NCBI GenBank assembly: GCA_023515745.1
Contig: JALECJ010000056.1
Location: forward strand, 124,001 to 188,000
Length of the DNA stretch: 64,000 nt
Reading direction: 5' to 3'
Source of the DNA: Amoeboaphelidium protococcarum
Lineage: Eukaryota; Aphelidiomycota; Aphelidea
The position numbers were made by a program, and so were the translations under genes. Position 1 is the first letter of the stretch. Each line of letters starts with the position of its first letter. The notes below the pieces were generated by a model. It did no database searches. It was given only the letters and a program-made list of their open reading frames with translations, and was not told the origin of the DNA. This document shows positions 1 through 13,318 of the stretch, piece after piece.

Positions 1-35
1 ATAATCATATCCTCCTTTTTCTTCATTTTATGTAG

Positions 36-2009
36 CCTATGGGACTTGCACCTCTTGCTCATGTTCTCTACTCGCGCTTCATGAAATTCAACCCAAAGAA
101 CTCGCATTGGTTCAATCGCGATAGATTCGTGTTGAGTAATGGCCACGCTTGTGCTCTGCAATACTCGCTGCTGCATCTGTATGGCTACAATCTGTCTTTG
201 GATGACATTAAATAGTTTAGACAGCTGGATAGTAAGACTCCGGGACATCCTGAAGTTCATCATACTGATGGTATCGAGGTGACTACTGGGCCGCTTGGTC
301 AGGGAATTGCCAATGCTGTTGGTATGGCTGTCGCCTCCCATCACTTGAATGCTCACTTTAGTAGACCTGGTTATGAGAAGTTGGTGGATAACTACATCTA
401 CTGCATTGTGGGAGATGGCTGCTTGCAAGAAGGTGTAGCTAGTGAAGCGTGTGCTCTGGCCGGACATATGGGCTTGGGCCGATTGATTGTCTTGTACGAT
501 GATAATCACATTTAGATCGATGGCTCTACTGACTTGGCGTTCACCGAGGATGTTCTGCAGAGATTTGAGTCTTATGGATGGCACACTTTGTATGTCGAGG
601 ATGGTGATAAGGATCTGGGTGGTATTTATAATGCAATCGAGACTGCTAAAGGTGTTCACGACAAGCCATCCATTATCCGTATCAAGACCACGATTGGATT
701 TGGTAGCAAGTTGCAAGGAACTGAGAAAGTACATGGTGCACCTCTGAAAGAAGATGATCTGCAGAGTGTAAAGAAGGCGTTTGGTTTTGATCCATCTCAG
801 AATTTCGCTGTGCCTGAGGATGTGCAAAAGTTTATGCAATCTTACACCGAGCGTGGATAGTAATTGGAAAGTGAATGGAATAAGCTGTTCGACAAGTTCA
901 AGGGTGAGCACAAAGATCTGGCAGCAGAATTTGAGAGAAGAGTTGCCGGTAAGTTACCTGATGGATGGAAAGATAGTTTGCCAAAGTATGATGCCAAGAG
1001 TGGAGCAATAGCCACGCGTAAGACTTCGGAGAATGTTCTAAATGCTATCGGAGATATTTTGCCTGAATTGATTGGTGGTAGTGCTGACTTGACTCACTCT
1101 AATCTGACCAAGTGGAAGTCTGCTCAGGAATTCTAGAAGGATGGAAGTAAGTTGGGCACATTCGGTGGGCGGTATCTGCGCTTTGGTGTCAGAGAACATG
1201 GTATGGCTGCGATGCTGAATGGTATTGCAGCGTATGGTGGTCTGATTCCATTTGGAGCAACATTCTTGAACTTTATTGGCTATGCTCAGGGTGCTTTCCG
1301 TCTGAGTGCATTATCGCACTTTAGAGTTCTGTATATCATGACTCACGATAGTATTGGTCTGGGTGAAGATGGCCCTACTCATTAGCCTATAGAGATTCTT
1401 CCGCTGCTGCGTGCCACCCCTAACGCGTGGTCCATTCGTCCTTGTGATGGCAATGAGACCAATGGTGCGTATGTTGCCGCTCTGGAGACTCATCATGACG
1501 GCCCGACTGTGTTGTGTCTTTCTAGACAAAACTTGCCTCAACTGGAGGGAACCAGTGTTGACGGAGTGCTGCACGGCGCATATGTTCTGAAGGATACTAA
1601 GGGTAGTGATGCTGCCGGAGGGAAGGTTGATGTTGCCATTGTAGGTACCGGTTCCGAGGTGAGTTTATGTATGGAGACTGCACAGCTTTTGACTGAAAAG
1701 CACAATCTGAACGTACGTGTCATTTCCATGCCGTGCTGGGAGGCTTTCGAATTGCAGAATTTAGCTTATAAGAAGTCTGTGTTCCCCGTCAATGTTCCAG
1801 TGCTGAGTGTCGAGGCGTACTCCACCATGGGCTGGGAACGTTATTCTCATGCCCAGGTTGGCTTACATCAGTTTGGTGCATCTGCTCCGTACCAGTAGAT
1901 CTACAAGTAGGTTGGTCTGGTGCCAGAAGTGGTGGCAGAGAAGGTTCTGAAATTGGTTAATCATTACAAGGCACGCGCTGTTCCATGTCTGTTGGAGAAA
2001 ATTATTTGA
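36..2009 (+). CDS. TKT: Transketolase, 5'-truncated by window edge
   Basis: Transketolase moves two-carbon ketol units between sugar phosphates in the non-oxidative pentose phosphate pathway, using thiamine diphosphate. The exon starts right after an intron acceptor (tgtag, ending at 35) at the family motif [10 protein letters not shown] and stays open for 657 codons to TGA at 2007. Visible motifs are the thiamine-diphosphate GDG (about residue 126) with DDN downstream, the TPGHPE and TTGPLGQG loops, and the GVREHGMAA segment with the cofactor-activating Glu. Roughly the first 20-30 residues (through SGHPGA) must lie in an upstream exon outside the window. Several in-frame TAG/TAA codons fall at ordinary Gln-tolerant positions, which helps establish the code. 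Certain as to family. Confidence 0.96.
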
Positions 2010-3059
2010 GTTACGGTGGGATTTGATATTGTCGTGCTATGGTAAGATTGATTATATTGCCGAAGAATTGAATAAATGAATCTTCATATTATGAGAAATT
2101 ACTAAACAGTCTTTAAGTATTTTCTCTTTATATTGTGATTTCAATTGTATGACTCGATTTATGGGTTTCACCTAGCATTGCTCCCTTGTTAATTACAAAC
2201 TGAACTATGGGAGAGATAGGGATCTCTCTATACTTTATTTTACTTCATTTTACACATGTGCCTATGCGGACGCTTCTAAATATAATCAAAATTGTCTTCA
2301 ATACAAGTTTCAATATCATAAGAGTTTGTTGAGACAATGAGGTAATCCAGATCATGTAGCGGTTTGTTTAGCCAGTGACAGTGGTGATCGCATATCAATT
2401 TTTATAGTCGCTGATCACTTTGACACGGTAGTAACTCTCAAGTCTTACTAATAGACTATTTTGAATCAACTACAGTTGAAGCGACGTTGTAGTAGCTTCT
2501 CACTGCCGAGGTATTCCGTATGCATAAAAACTGCATTCGCTCAAGTTCCGTATGCACCAAAATTGCATTCGACTATTTTTCAGGGCCAGACTATGAACGG
2601 CTTGCTAAATCTACTTGAAATAGATGTTTTATATGGTGAATATTGTAAATCTGTTTAAATCTAGTCACCATATCTTTTCTAGTTGTTACAGCGAAGTTTC
2701 AGGGGAGACTAAACATGGCGTGTTGTGAACAGTCAGCGGGGATCAACAGAGCAAAGATTGGTTCGCCGCAATCAATAGTTGAGTCCTTACTGAATTCTAT
2801 CACATGGATCTAATAGAATACGCATCGATTAATATATAAATAAAATTCAAGTCAAAACTGGTAGATTGGCCAAGCTATTTCCTTTACTGCATGCAGTTCA
2901 ACAGTCAATTTGCGGAATTTTCCCTTTTACGATTCTCCACTTGTTGTCGGCTATAACAGAGCGTACGTGAGAGAGTGAGGAGACACTGTGGATCTCCAAC
3001 TCTACTTATTCATTTTAACGCGTTGTATAAGAATTGTTAATATTTACATAGATTGATTA
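2010..3059. other. Unresolved region downstream of transketolase
   Basis: No gene could be assigned. One plus-strand frame is free of TGA from 2341 to about 2790 (roughly 150 codons when UAR is read as Gln), but with a single stop codon this length is not rare and the translation matches nothing I recognise. The stretch carries a 32-bp near-duplicate and an AT-rich 3' part that is probably the upstream region of the next gene. Confidence 0.4.
2513..2576. repeat. Two-copy 32-bp direct repeat
   Basis: Two adjacent units of 32 bp share the cores TTCCGTATGCA and TGCATTCG, with a few substitutions between them. The repeat lies inside the unassigned open frame. It looks like a local tandem duplication. 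Confidence 0.7.
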
Positions 3060-4646
3060 ATGGATCTAATAATTATAGATCCACCTGTATTCTCAGATGG
3101 GAGAGTGTGTTACCATCCGCAAGAGCTGTACACTGCAGAGTTTGTGAGGCGAAACTTCATGACCGCTTAGTTTATCGAACGGTTATGGAAATTGGAGTAT
3201 AGCCCTTGGATATAGTCTGTTTAGAATGGAACAATTAATGCTCGCGGTTATGTACCAATAAAGATTAAATTTGACATTCTTTTGGATAGAGATGAGAAGA
3301 GTTATGTTGAGTATTTGATCAAATTGTCGCGTCTGGCTTAGGAACTTTAGTCGGGACCTTGGTAAGATTCTGACACGTAAAATTAACAGAGCTCTTCTGA
3401 ATGCAAAGATGCCCATAATGTTCAACGGATATTGCGTGATTTACCATCTGGATATTTGCTGGTCGAAGAATGGGTAGTGGAGTATCCGCTCCCTTGTCCG
3501 TATTACTTTGCATTAGATCGACGGAAGTATATTTGTAAAACTGGCATCGATAAACCGTTGGATAGTAGTGACCCATTTGCTTTAAATATTGAATTATCTA
3601 AATCTCTTAAAGCTTATGGTCATCCAAGTGGTTAAGCTTTTGAATTGATAAATGACTTTGCTACTCACATCTTCAACTTATTCTCTATAAATCGCTGCGA
3701 TGAACTATGCTCCCCTCTCTGCTGTGATTGTTTATAATGTGACTTTGATATTGCTTCGTCTTGTTTAGAATATAGATGTGGAGAAGTTTATATGATAGAT
3801 ATTTAATATTGCGGCTTCTCCAATACACTCCTCACGCTTCTGTTAGATATGTCGATAGAACTATGGCCTTGTTAGATAGTTGAAATCAATAATGGGTAGC
3901 TATTGCGCGTGGAGTTGTTGCATCTCCCACTTATACTCGGCATTACATCCCGTATTGTTGATGCAAATATTCTGAAAGGTGATAAATCTCTAAGCAGGGA
4001 AAGTCCCGATTATCAGCAAGTGTTAGAACTCAATAATTTGTAATCAAAATCTCTTCTGAAATGTATTATATTGGAACATTATCGATCAGCTCTAATTTAA
4101 TATCATTCTCTCATCTCCGCCTGGACAGCGGATGGTGGTATCTCCACTACACCTCACTTGGGTAGCCAGTCTGTGGACATGGTGTTTATGCACGGATACT
4201 GCATTTGTATCAATGATATCATTGTTGTCACTCTAAATTCTGCGCCGCATTTCATGCTGGTTCAAAGTATTGAAGTCTATTCAGAATTAGGCTAGTGGAG
4301 AAGTGGGCTCTTTCGTGGCTCTTTGCTCTAACATTAGTTGAATGCTGATGGCAAGATGATGGAGGATCTGAATGATGTCTCCTGTGGATTTGAACACTTT
4401 ATATCACGAAGCCATGGCCCATTGTATAACTCTTCCGTCTACGATTAGCCTCCACTTGACACGTATAACGGTAATGATGCTGTTGCTGCCATTTAATTTA
4501 ATAAATTCTTTCCAAAATTGAACATGACCACGGATTATTAGAATTGCTCCTACTAGAGACACACTAATGATCGTATGCTGGAATAGTACATGGAAGAGAC
4601 GATCCTTCGCGTGCCACAACTCCTTTTGTACGCGCCTCCATAATGA
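3060..4646 (+). CDS. Conserved-looking protein of unknown function, 528 aa
   Basis: A single exon runs from the first ATG after an in-frame TGA (3054-3056) to TGA at 4644, 528 codons, and crosses many TAA/TAG codons read as Gln. The product is acidic-to-neutral with no obvious membrane segment or signal peptide. It has several Cys pairs (a C-x3-C-C-x-C-like cluster near residue 220) and a Trp/Tyr-rich N-terminal third. I do not recognise a family. Length, balanced composition and clean boundaries between flanking non-coding DNA support a real gene rather than chance. Confidence 0.75.
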
Positions 4647-4824
4647 AAATGTAAATAGTAATAGATAAGCTTCATGTATGATTGTAACTATATTCGTACA
4701 TTTTGTTCATCACTTTCTAGTCCTAACTTTGTAAAATTTGATTTGATTTTATGATAAGGCGTCTTTTCAAGCGGCCACATTTGTTAGACTTGAGTGTGAA
4801 CATTTCACTTTCCCACGTTGTGAC

Positions 4825-5508
4825 TCAGTGTTCAATGCTCAACTAATCTTCAGAAAAGTCGAGCAACGAGTCCATTGGTGTTTGAACTCCTAGATATCCC
4901 ATTGACACTTGAGGAGATAGACCGCATGAGGGCAGTTCAAACAGAATATGGTGATGTTGTTCATCATCAATGTTATAAGGACGTGCGCGCAACTCGTCTC
5001 GGCGATATTGTCTGATCAATTTAAGCAACTAAGCGCGTGCAGTCAGCGTCTTTGAAGGCAGATCCTAATGACTACTGACGATGGTACGAATGATTATGGA
5101 ATTCCTAGAGGCTTATTTAGAGGATGTCGCAGTCGGAATGTGGAGAAGACTCATTCTTGATGACATTGTAGATGACTTCTAAAATTATTGTTGATGCGCA
5201 ATGGCAATCTTGCTTGCCGCGCGCATTGCACGAGGAGTCTTACTTGAGTTGGATGAGTTGACAGAGGAACTAATTGAACGAGATTGACGCGGAGAATCGC
5301 CAATAGAATGTTGTTGTAGTTACTGTTAATAAGAGTCAGTGTGTAGAAAAGCATCAGCAGGCAGTTGGAATTCCATGGAGGACATTTCTTCTTCTGGCAA
5401 AATACGCGCCGCAGCATCAGACAAGGCCCTTATTCTAAACTGAACACCAACGTTGCGTCTGGCGTAAGGCGACGAGTTCAAACTGTGACAACCAATGTTG
5501 TTTTGCAT
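4825..5508 (-). CDS. Unknown basic Ser/Gln-rich protein, 227 aa
   Basis: On the minus strand an open frame of 227 codons runs from ATG at 5508 to TGA at 4825-4827. The N-terminal part (VGVQFRIRALSDAAARILPEEEM and following) looks folded. The middle (about residues 65-150) is Ser/Gln/Lys-rich and probably disordered. The C-terminus again looks structured, with acidic and hydrophobic residues (SLLDFSEDQLSIEH). The start is uncertain: the frame stays open a further ~50 nt upstream, and an acceptor-like AG just before the ATG could mean an earlier exon. Family not recognised. Confidence 0.6.
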
Positions 5509-6036
5509 TATTACTTTCAGGTAATTAATCAATCGTTGATACCAATAACAATCAAAGTTATGAGAATATCGTCAATAATGATGATGATCTGTTTATAAAA
5601 AAGATCAGTCATTCACAAGGCGTAATCTCATGACAGAAGTAGAAAAGACCAAGTTGGTCATCGGCTATATGCGAATCGAATTCCTGGAATTCTAATTAAA
5701 GCTTCGTGTTAATAGTGGATCAATCACAACGCGGCCGGTTTACTAGAAACTTGTAATCTAGACCATCCAGAACAATACTCTGGTACCAGTAGACGTCAAG
5801 TAAACTTTTTTCTTTTATTGGGATAAATAGCATTTAAAAGCGATACATTACGCTGTAAGTTTCGTAATCAAATGGTTTAATCGCCATTTTTGGTCAATTC
5901 GAGTTCACCTTTTGATTGATTGTTTCAACAAGTTTTCTTGCCATTCGTTGCTCAGTCAGAGAATAGCAATAATTAAACATTGATATTTTATATCGTCTTT
6001 ATACACATATTAAATATTAATTGAATTATTTTAGAT
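5509..6036. other. Intergenic region before the NDR kinase
   Basis: AT-rich sequence lying between two divergently read genes, so probably their shared upstream region. I see no convincing coding frame or RNA gene. An upstream exon of the minus-strand gene could be hidden here. Confidence 0.5.
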
Positions 6037-7554
<1,518 letters not shown>

Positions 7555-7669
7555 TTGTTATTGATTCCTTCATGACATTTTCATCTTAAATAATTTTGAA
7601 GTTGGCATTGATTATTACCATTATAGAAAGAGAGAGAGACTGCGTTCATATCCTAAAACAACAATCATA

Positions 7670-8867
7670 TCAAATCCATCGTTTCTTGTTGGGAGTAGAT
7701 TTGCCAATAATTGACGTGACTGGACGACTTCGCAGATATGGAGACGTGACGTTCATATTCTTCACTTACTTCAGCATTGATGATGACGAGCGAGAGGGTA
7801 ATCTAGGACCACTATTATTATTACTCTTACTGCTTAGTGAAGATGTGGATACCAATTGTTGATGAGAGAACGGACGCGCAGATCTTGAGCGAGGTTATTA
7901 CACTGAGAACAGCAATTAATTGATGCCAGATTGTTTCTGTGATGTCTGCATCGGGGTAGTGGGATCCTGAAATTTCATCGAGCTAGAGCGGCCCCTATTA
8001 TAGTTTGGAGTTCTGATCTCTCTGTCATTTAAATTTGATCTCATCCGACCGTCAGACCATTGACGTTTCCTATTGTTCTCAGCTGAGTATTGATGAGTAA
8101 AAGGATTCTTACTATTGCTGTTACTGCTTGACTACTATGGCACATCCAAATGATGAGGCGGCGACTGTGCATGGGAATGCAAGAATGGAGCTCCTCTCTG
8201 ACCAGCATATCCGTCCCCTTGTATTTGCAAACGCATTTTTTGATACTGCTCTTCGATTGCTTGCAGTCTCTTCACTTCCAAGACCAGCTGATCAATCTGC
8301 AATTTTTGTGAAACGAGTTTCTGTTTCAGCGTGTCCATGAGATTGTTCGACTTGCTCGTCTGAAACTTGAAAGTCTCTGTAATTTACTCAAGTATTACGA
8401 TAGGATCTCCCATAAAATTTTGAATACTCTCTGGAAGCTACATTATTAAAGTGTATAAACATTAGATTTCAAATTTGATACAAAACTTACGCGTTAATTG
8501 GTGAGGTGGAACGCGACAAACTCATTGCATATTGGACACACCACGGCCATATCTCGAGCTACACAGCGTGTGTTAATATTAAGTACAATTTTAGTTTATT
8601 AACATACTTACGTCTTTGACTTTGAATGCATGAAGTACACACAATATGACTACACAATAGTATTGCCAAGGATCTATCATCTGACGAATGAGATATCTGA
8701 ACACCCATCTCCACTTCGGCGCGTGATCTTCTTTGTTACGTGCCGTAATCCCATAAACAACTACAGTATATGAGGATAATACATTATGTCTGCTACTTAA
8801 CAGTAATCTACCTTTCACAGTATACCCATTATTAATGTACAAAACTATGTTCGTGTTACTACTCCAT
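7670..8867 (-). CDS. RING protein of the RNF212/ZIP3/HEI10 crossover family
   Basis: Four exons (8867-8812, 8760-8612, 8558-8491, 8437-7670) encode 346 aa; three GT-AG introns of 48-54 nt all keep phase. The joined N-terminus gives a complete C3HC4 RING: Cys17, Cys20, Cys55, His57, Cys60, Cys63, Cys76, Cys79, as in CESC...LLCSHIVCTSC...CPIC. It is followed by a coiled coil (~120-160: MDTLKQKLVSQKLQIDQLVL) and a Ser/Arg-rich disordered tail. This order (N-terminal RING, short coiled coil, Ser-rich basic tail) is that of the RNF212/ZIP3 SUMO or ubiquitin ligases that mark meiotic crossover sites on the synaptonemal complex. Family call is from architecture and spacing; the exact subfamily (RNF212 versus HEI10) is open. 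Confidence 0.8.
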
Positions 8868-8989
8868 TGCAATGCAGTATGTAACAAAGAGAGATCTAAA
8901 TAGTGACGAGACCAAACTTGAAACGAAAAGAAGAATAAAACTCCAACACGAACGTTTCATTCAAAAGTCTCATGGTATTACACAGCAGA

Positions 8990-9451
8990 TCATTCAACTA
9001 TATGCTGCTGGAGTGGCTTATAAAACAAATGTGGTTTGGTGATTGTCTTCTTGAATCCAAGTCGTAATAGATCATCCTCGGTTGGCATACCAGAGTCAAA
9101 TTCATCCCTTTCGACTATATTCAAAGTGTTTGCATTTAGAGACGGTGTTTCTACGCGTTCAGCTTAGCCATTGTCTGCACCAGATCCTTAAACTTCACCA
9201 CTTATTGAATCACCTGATATTTCTTTTTCAGCAGACGTTGATTCGGGACTTGGACTTGAAGTTCTTTATCGTTTACTGCCATTGACGCCCTCATCCCGCG
9301 ATGTAGAACTCTCAGCCTATGATTAATGCTACCTCATCAGCTCAACTAACTCTTTCTTTTTAAGGCCGTCAGTGTTAATTTACTTCTGCTCCAATTGATT
9401 CCGTAATTCAGCAACTGTAAGTGACTCAAACTTATCACTAGATCTCTTCAT
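8990..9451 (-). CDS. Small SAP-domain protein
   Basis: A 153-aa single-exon protein from ATG 9451 to TGA 8990-8992. Residues ~8-40 form a SAP motif (FESLTVAELRNQLEQK followed by GLKKKELVELM), a two-helix DNA-binding element found in chromatin and mRNA-export proteins such as Tho1/SARNP. The rest is Ser/Glu-rich, with a conserved-looking C-terminal segment (DDLLRLGFKKTITKPHLFYKPL). Size and layout suggest a Tho1/CIP29-like RNA-export factor, but this is inference. Confidence 0.7.
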
Positions 9452-9890
9452 TGCGAAGGTCTTTAGCACTTTGAAAAAAAAAACAAGCTTGCTGATGGTA
9501 AACGTGGAAAATTCGCAAGGCAGTTGCGCGTTTTAATTCTGAGTGCATAATAGCTAACAGTGAAATAATCAGGACTTAACTGAGGCGCAATATTAAATGG
9601 TGGGACTGAATTACTATCTGTTCTTTACTCACTCGAATGAATGGATGGTGGGAAACTAATGGTCATGTCCCAATTAGTAGCCTGGGTCTACTATGCAAAG
9701 TCAACTGTTTCATCTAAGCGCGGCTCACGGGGCGACGATGATCTTCTCTGTTTGAAACTCTCCCTCTTCTCTTAGTGAAAGTGGAGTATCTAGTGTAGTG
9801 TACTATTTTGTTTTTTATATATCTCTTTTTAAGCTGGGTATATCTTAACTAGAGCATATTCCTGATTTTTATATCAAGATTTGAATAGAA
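9452..9890. other. Intergenic region between divergent genes
   Basis: Non-coding, AT-rich, between the divergently transcribed SAP protein and NEK-like kinase, so probably a shared promoter region. It contains an 11-A run at about 9474 and a 19-bp word (9837-9855) that recurs exactly inside the Crinkler-like gene. Confidence 0.5.
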
Positions 9891-10875
9891 ATGAGTTTAT
9901 AAAACTATGTGATCGAGAAGCGGGTTGGTAAAGGCCAGTTCAGTGAAGTGTATAGAGCCAGGGATGTTAGGACTGAGGTCATTGTTGCTCTCAAAAAAAT
10001 CCCTGTAAGATATTGGTCTCATAAAAATAGTTCATTTCTTAGATTAAGTTTATTACTATAATGAAACCTTGTAGATATTTGAGATGACTGACGAAAAGGC
10101 TAGAAATGACTGTATCAAAGAGACTGACCTGCTCAAGTCTTTGGATCATCCTAATATTATAAAGTACATGGAGTCATTTGTGGATAAGAAGGATTTGATT
10201 ATAGTGTTAGAGCTGGCAGATGCTGGAGATTTGCTCAAGATGATAAAGTTCTTTAAAGCTTAGAATAAGACGATGCCTGAAAAGACTGTTTGGAAGTACT
10301 TTGTCCAAGTTTGTAGTGCCATTCAACATATGCATAGCAGACGTATTATGCACAGAGGTTAGTACTTTCTGCAAACCATTTAGTTTAATTATTGACTTTT
10401 AATATGACGACGTTTATGTGTAGATATCAAACCGGCCAATGTTTTTATAACTGCTCAAGGTGTGGTAAAGATGGGCGATTTAGGATTGGGACGGTTCTTT
10501 GGAGCCACCACCCAGGCTGCTTATTCTCTTGTTGGTACACCATATTATTTGAGTCCGGAGCGTATTCATGAAGCCGGATACAATTTCAAGAGCGATATCT
10601 GGAGTTTGGGCTGTCTCTTGTATGAACTCGCAGCTCTGCATAGTCCATTCTATGGTGAGCAGATGAATCTGTACTTATTATGTCAGAAAATTGAAAAGGT
10701 TGAGTTTCCTCCATTAAGCAACACATATTCCCCAGAGCTCAGAGATTTAGTATCTAAATGCTTAATAGCTAATCCAGATGACCGCCCGGACATTGATTAC
10801 GTTTATAATGTGGCATAGACGATGTTTTAGAAGCTGAGACGTGATGCCTCTGTCGCATCCTCAATCGTTAGTTGA
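9891..10875 (+). CDS. NEK6/NEK7-like mitotic kinase
   Basis: Three exons (9891-10004, 10075-10357, 10424-10875) give 282 aa. The protein is essentially a bare kinase domain, like animal NEK6/NEK7: [57 protein letters not shown]-type [17 protein letters not shown], and the [18 protein letters not shown] signature. The resemblance to NEK6/7 extends along the whole length (for example [18 protein letters not shown] and the [18 protein letters not shown] region). These kinases act in spindle assembly and cytokinesis. Both introns (70 and 66 nt) are GT-AG and restore the frame exactly. Confidence 0.94.
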
Positions 10876-11047
10876 ACATTGTGCGTTGAATAAAAAAAAA
10901 TAGATTTATTGAACTTGTATTTTTGCTATAGTTGATAAACTTGGAAGTATATTCTATGTAAAGGTGGGATCATTGAGAGAGAATGTAAGACAGATCACTT
11001 TAGTACTTCATTTTATTCATCATCATGTCAATCACCCATTCATTCAA

Positions 11048-12928
11048 TCATTCATGCATCATCAAATCTTTCATATTGTCGCGCCGATTTCGATGTTTAT
11101 CATGATCAGTGTGAGTATAGAAATCTTTGGAAAAAGAATTCAGCTTCAAATTAGCAGGTGGCCGACTGTGTGGAGAGTATGGTCTTTCATTGTCAGCTTC
11201 TTCAAAAGTACGCGTAAATGATTTCAGCGTTGGACTCTAAACTCTCCCACCAGCACCCATCTTGTTCACAAAATGATTTTCATAATGCTCTGTAGAGTAT
11301 GATCGATCGTGCTGTATATCTCGCTAGTGATTCTCACGCTAGGATGCTACCTGAGAATCTAGATTATGTCTCAATTCTAGCTACTCTGGACTTATGGCAT
11401 GTACTTGGCGAGGCTTTGTAGCTTTACGCAACTCGTCCCTATTCCATTTCCAGTAATCAGTTTCCAGGTGCTGGTTCGTCCTCTATCTCTCTTCTGCTTC
11501 TCGCTTTGATTGTTATAGCTTTTACTCGCGATCAAACTAGCTCAACTCCCGCTGATATTACTCTCTCTACTGACGTCGTATTTCAAGCACATCTTCCGGA
11601 TCATTGCCATTATGAGTCCAGGCGTGTTTACCAGACTTTGTTACCAAATGCTCTTTACCGTATGGGAAATGATCAAGATGCAACTTGACTAGATCCTGTT
11701 CTAACTCAGATTCACGCTTCCTGGTAATCTCCTAATCTTTCTTGACTTCCTCCAGATCACGGCGTATCTGAGCGATTTGGTCCATTTTGTAACGTTATTC
11801 AGTAGCATCTAGAGATTGACGATGAAATTTGCGCTTATTAGCATTCTAATCTCCAATCTTCAACTCTGCGTCTGCCATTCGACCATACAATGAATCAACG
11901 CGTCCACCATCATAAAATTTTCCACTGACATTGGTAGGATCATGCGCTGATTAGCGTCTTGCTCTGACTTTGGAAGTAGTTAACGATGTATCGACCTCAC
12001 CAGCCTTCTTTCGCTGCTGCTCTTGTTAAAGTTGAGATTTCAAATCAACAAGATACTCTGCAGCCTTCCTCTTAGATGGATTCTGCGATTCTAATGTCAA
12101 TCTTCTCTAGCGCTTTCTCTCTTGCTCCTCCTTATGCATTTGAGAAGATTAGACAATCTTATCGTAGATTCCATCCTAGGCCTCGGTTCATTCTTACTTC
12201 TCCTCATTGCGCCTTCTAATTTGCTACTCCTTCTGCTACTACCACTGATCAAGAGTTTGATCACCAACCGGATCTACCTTGCGCTCAAAGGTACGCGCCA
12301 AACGAGTGTTCGCATTGTCAGTTGGATTCATACTTTTCTATTGATACTTATCAGGGCGTGATACCGAGCCCACCAGCTTAGAATGACCGACAACAGGATC
12401 TTTACCAATTGGCAGTGATGTGGCTGGATCAGTGCTTGATTAAGACTACTCTAACGCCTGACGTCTCTGCTCGTGCATCTGATCCTTCAGCGACTTTAAG
12501 TAGTCTTCCTTCTGACGCTGCTCATTGGCAACTCTATGCTCAGGCTCATTTGGATTAACCATGCGACTCAGGCCCGACTTGATACTGCGCGTCTTGCCAT
12601 CAGTAGACACTCCATTGAAGACAGTTGGATGTTCAAATTCTGATTTCGCGGCGCTCTTCTTTTTATTGCCGCTACTTGTCTCAACACTGTTGAGCTGTTG
12701 CTGTTAAGTGGCTCCATCAAGGGTCATTCCGCCGTGAGAGAAATGATCATATGGCACTGTCTTGCCATTCTACTTTACAGCTGCAACTTCAGTCTGCGGT
12801 TTAACGTAAAGACTATCCAAGCCAGTGCTCTTGACGCGTGTAGACTACGCAGGCTTCTAATTATCTTTCTCTTACTTCTTGAGGACAAGCGGGTCCAGAG
12901 GACTCATATCATGATGCAGGAAGGACAT
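11048..12928 (-). CDS. Coiled-coil protein with one in-frame UGA
   Basis: A 626-codon reading frame from ATG 12928 to TGA 11048-11050, interrupted by a single TGA at 12188-12190 (codon 247). Both sides are strongly coding in character: Lys/Glu/Gln/Arg-rich heptad-like stretches (EHRVANEQRQKEDYLKSLK, KMDQIAQIRRDLEEVKK, LEIRRQQREQYQRELSQ) separated by disordered segments. Such proteins are common in centrosomes, basal bodies and flagella, but I do not recognise a family. The UGA may be read through, be spliced out (GT-AG pairs giving an in-frame 96- or 102-nt intron exist around it, though the removed part looks coding), be a strain mutation, or split two genes. Confidence 0.65.
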
Positions 12929-13318
12929 TTTAAATTGATGATAATAATTCGTAAATTTAGATATTTCCTTTCTATTTCAAACAACTAAAATATTGCAGTG
13001 TATAAAGAATAGAAAAATAAATCATTGTTTATGTTATAATGTCTATTAAATGGCGTTGAAATTGCGATCCAATCAGGTCTCAGTGTAAATATAACAACGG
13101 TAACGGAGATCCAGGTTAAGTAAAAGCTGAATGCTAAAACACAAGTAGTATATACAATTTTAAAAGCAGTTAATTTATAGTAGTTCTAGCGTTGCATAAA
13201 GGTCCGCTATAACTTTTAATTAGTTTATTTGTTGGCATATTACAGTATGGCTCATATCGCCACGATAGTATTTACCTTCCGAATCATTTTCCAGCATTGC
13301 TTGCAACACGGCGGATGT
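12929..13318. other. Intergenic region, AT-rich
   Basis: No supported gene. A minus-strand frame reads open for some distance downstream of the stop of the next gene but lacks a recognisable start or splice sites. Confidence 0.4.

Noticed and set aside
7596-7862. Plus-strand open frame after the NDR kinase
   Set aside because: It is antisense to the coding C-terminus of the RNF212-like gene and has no recognisable content.
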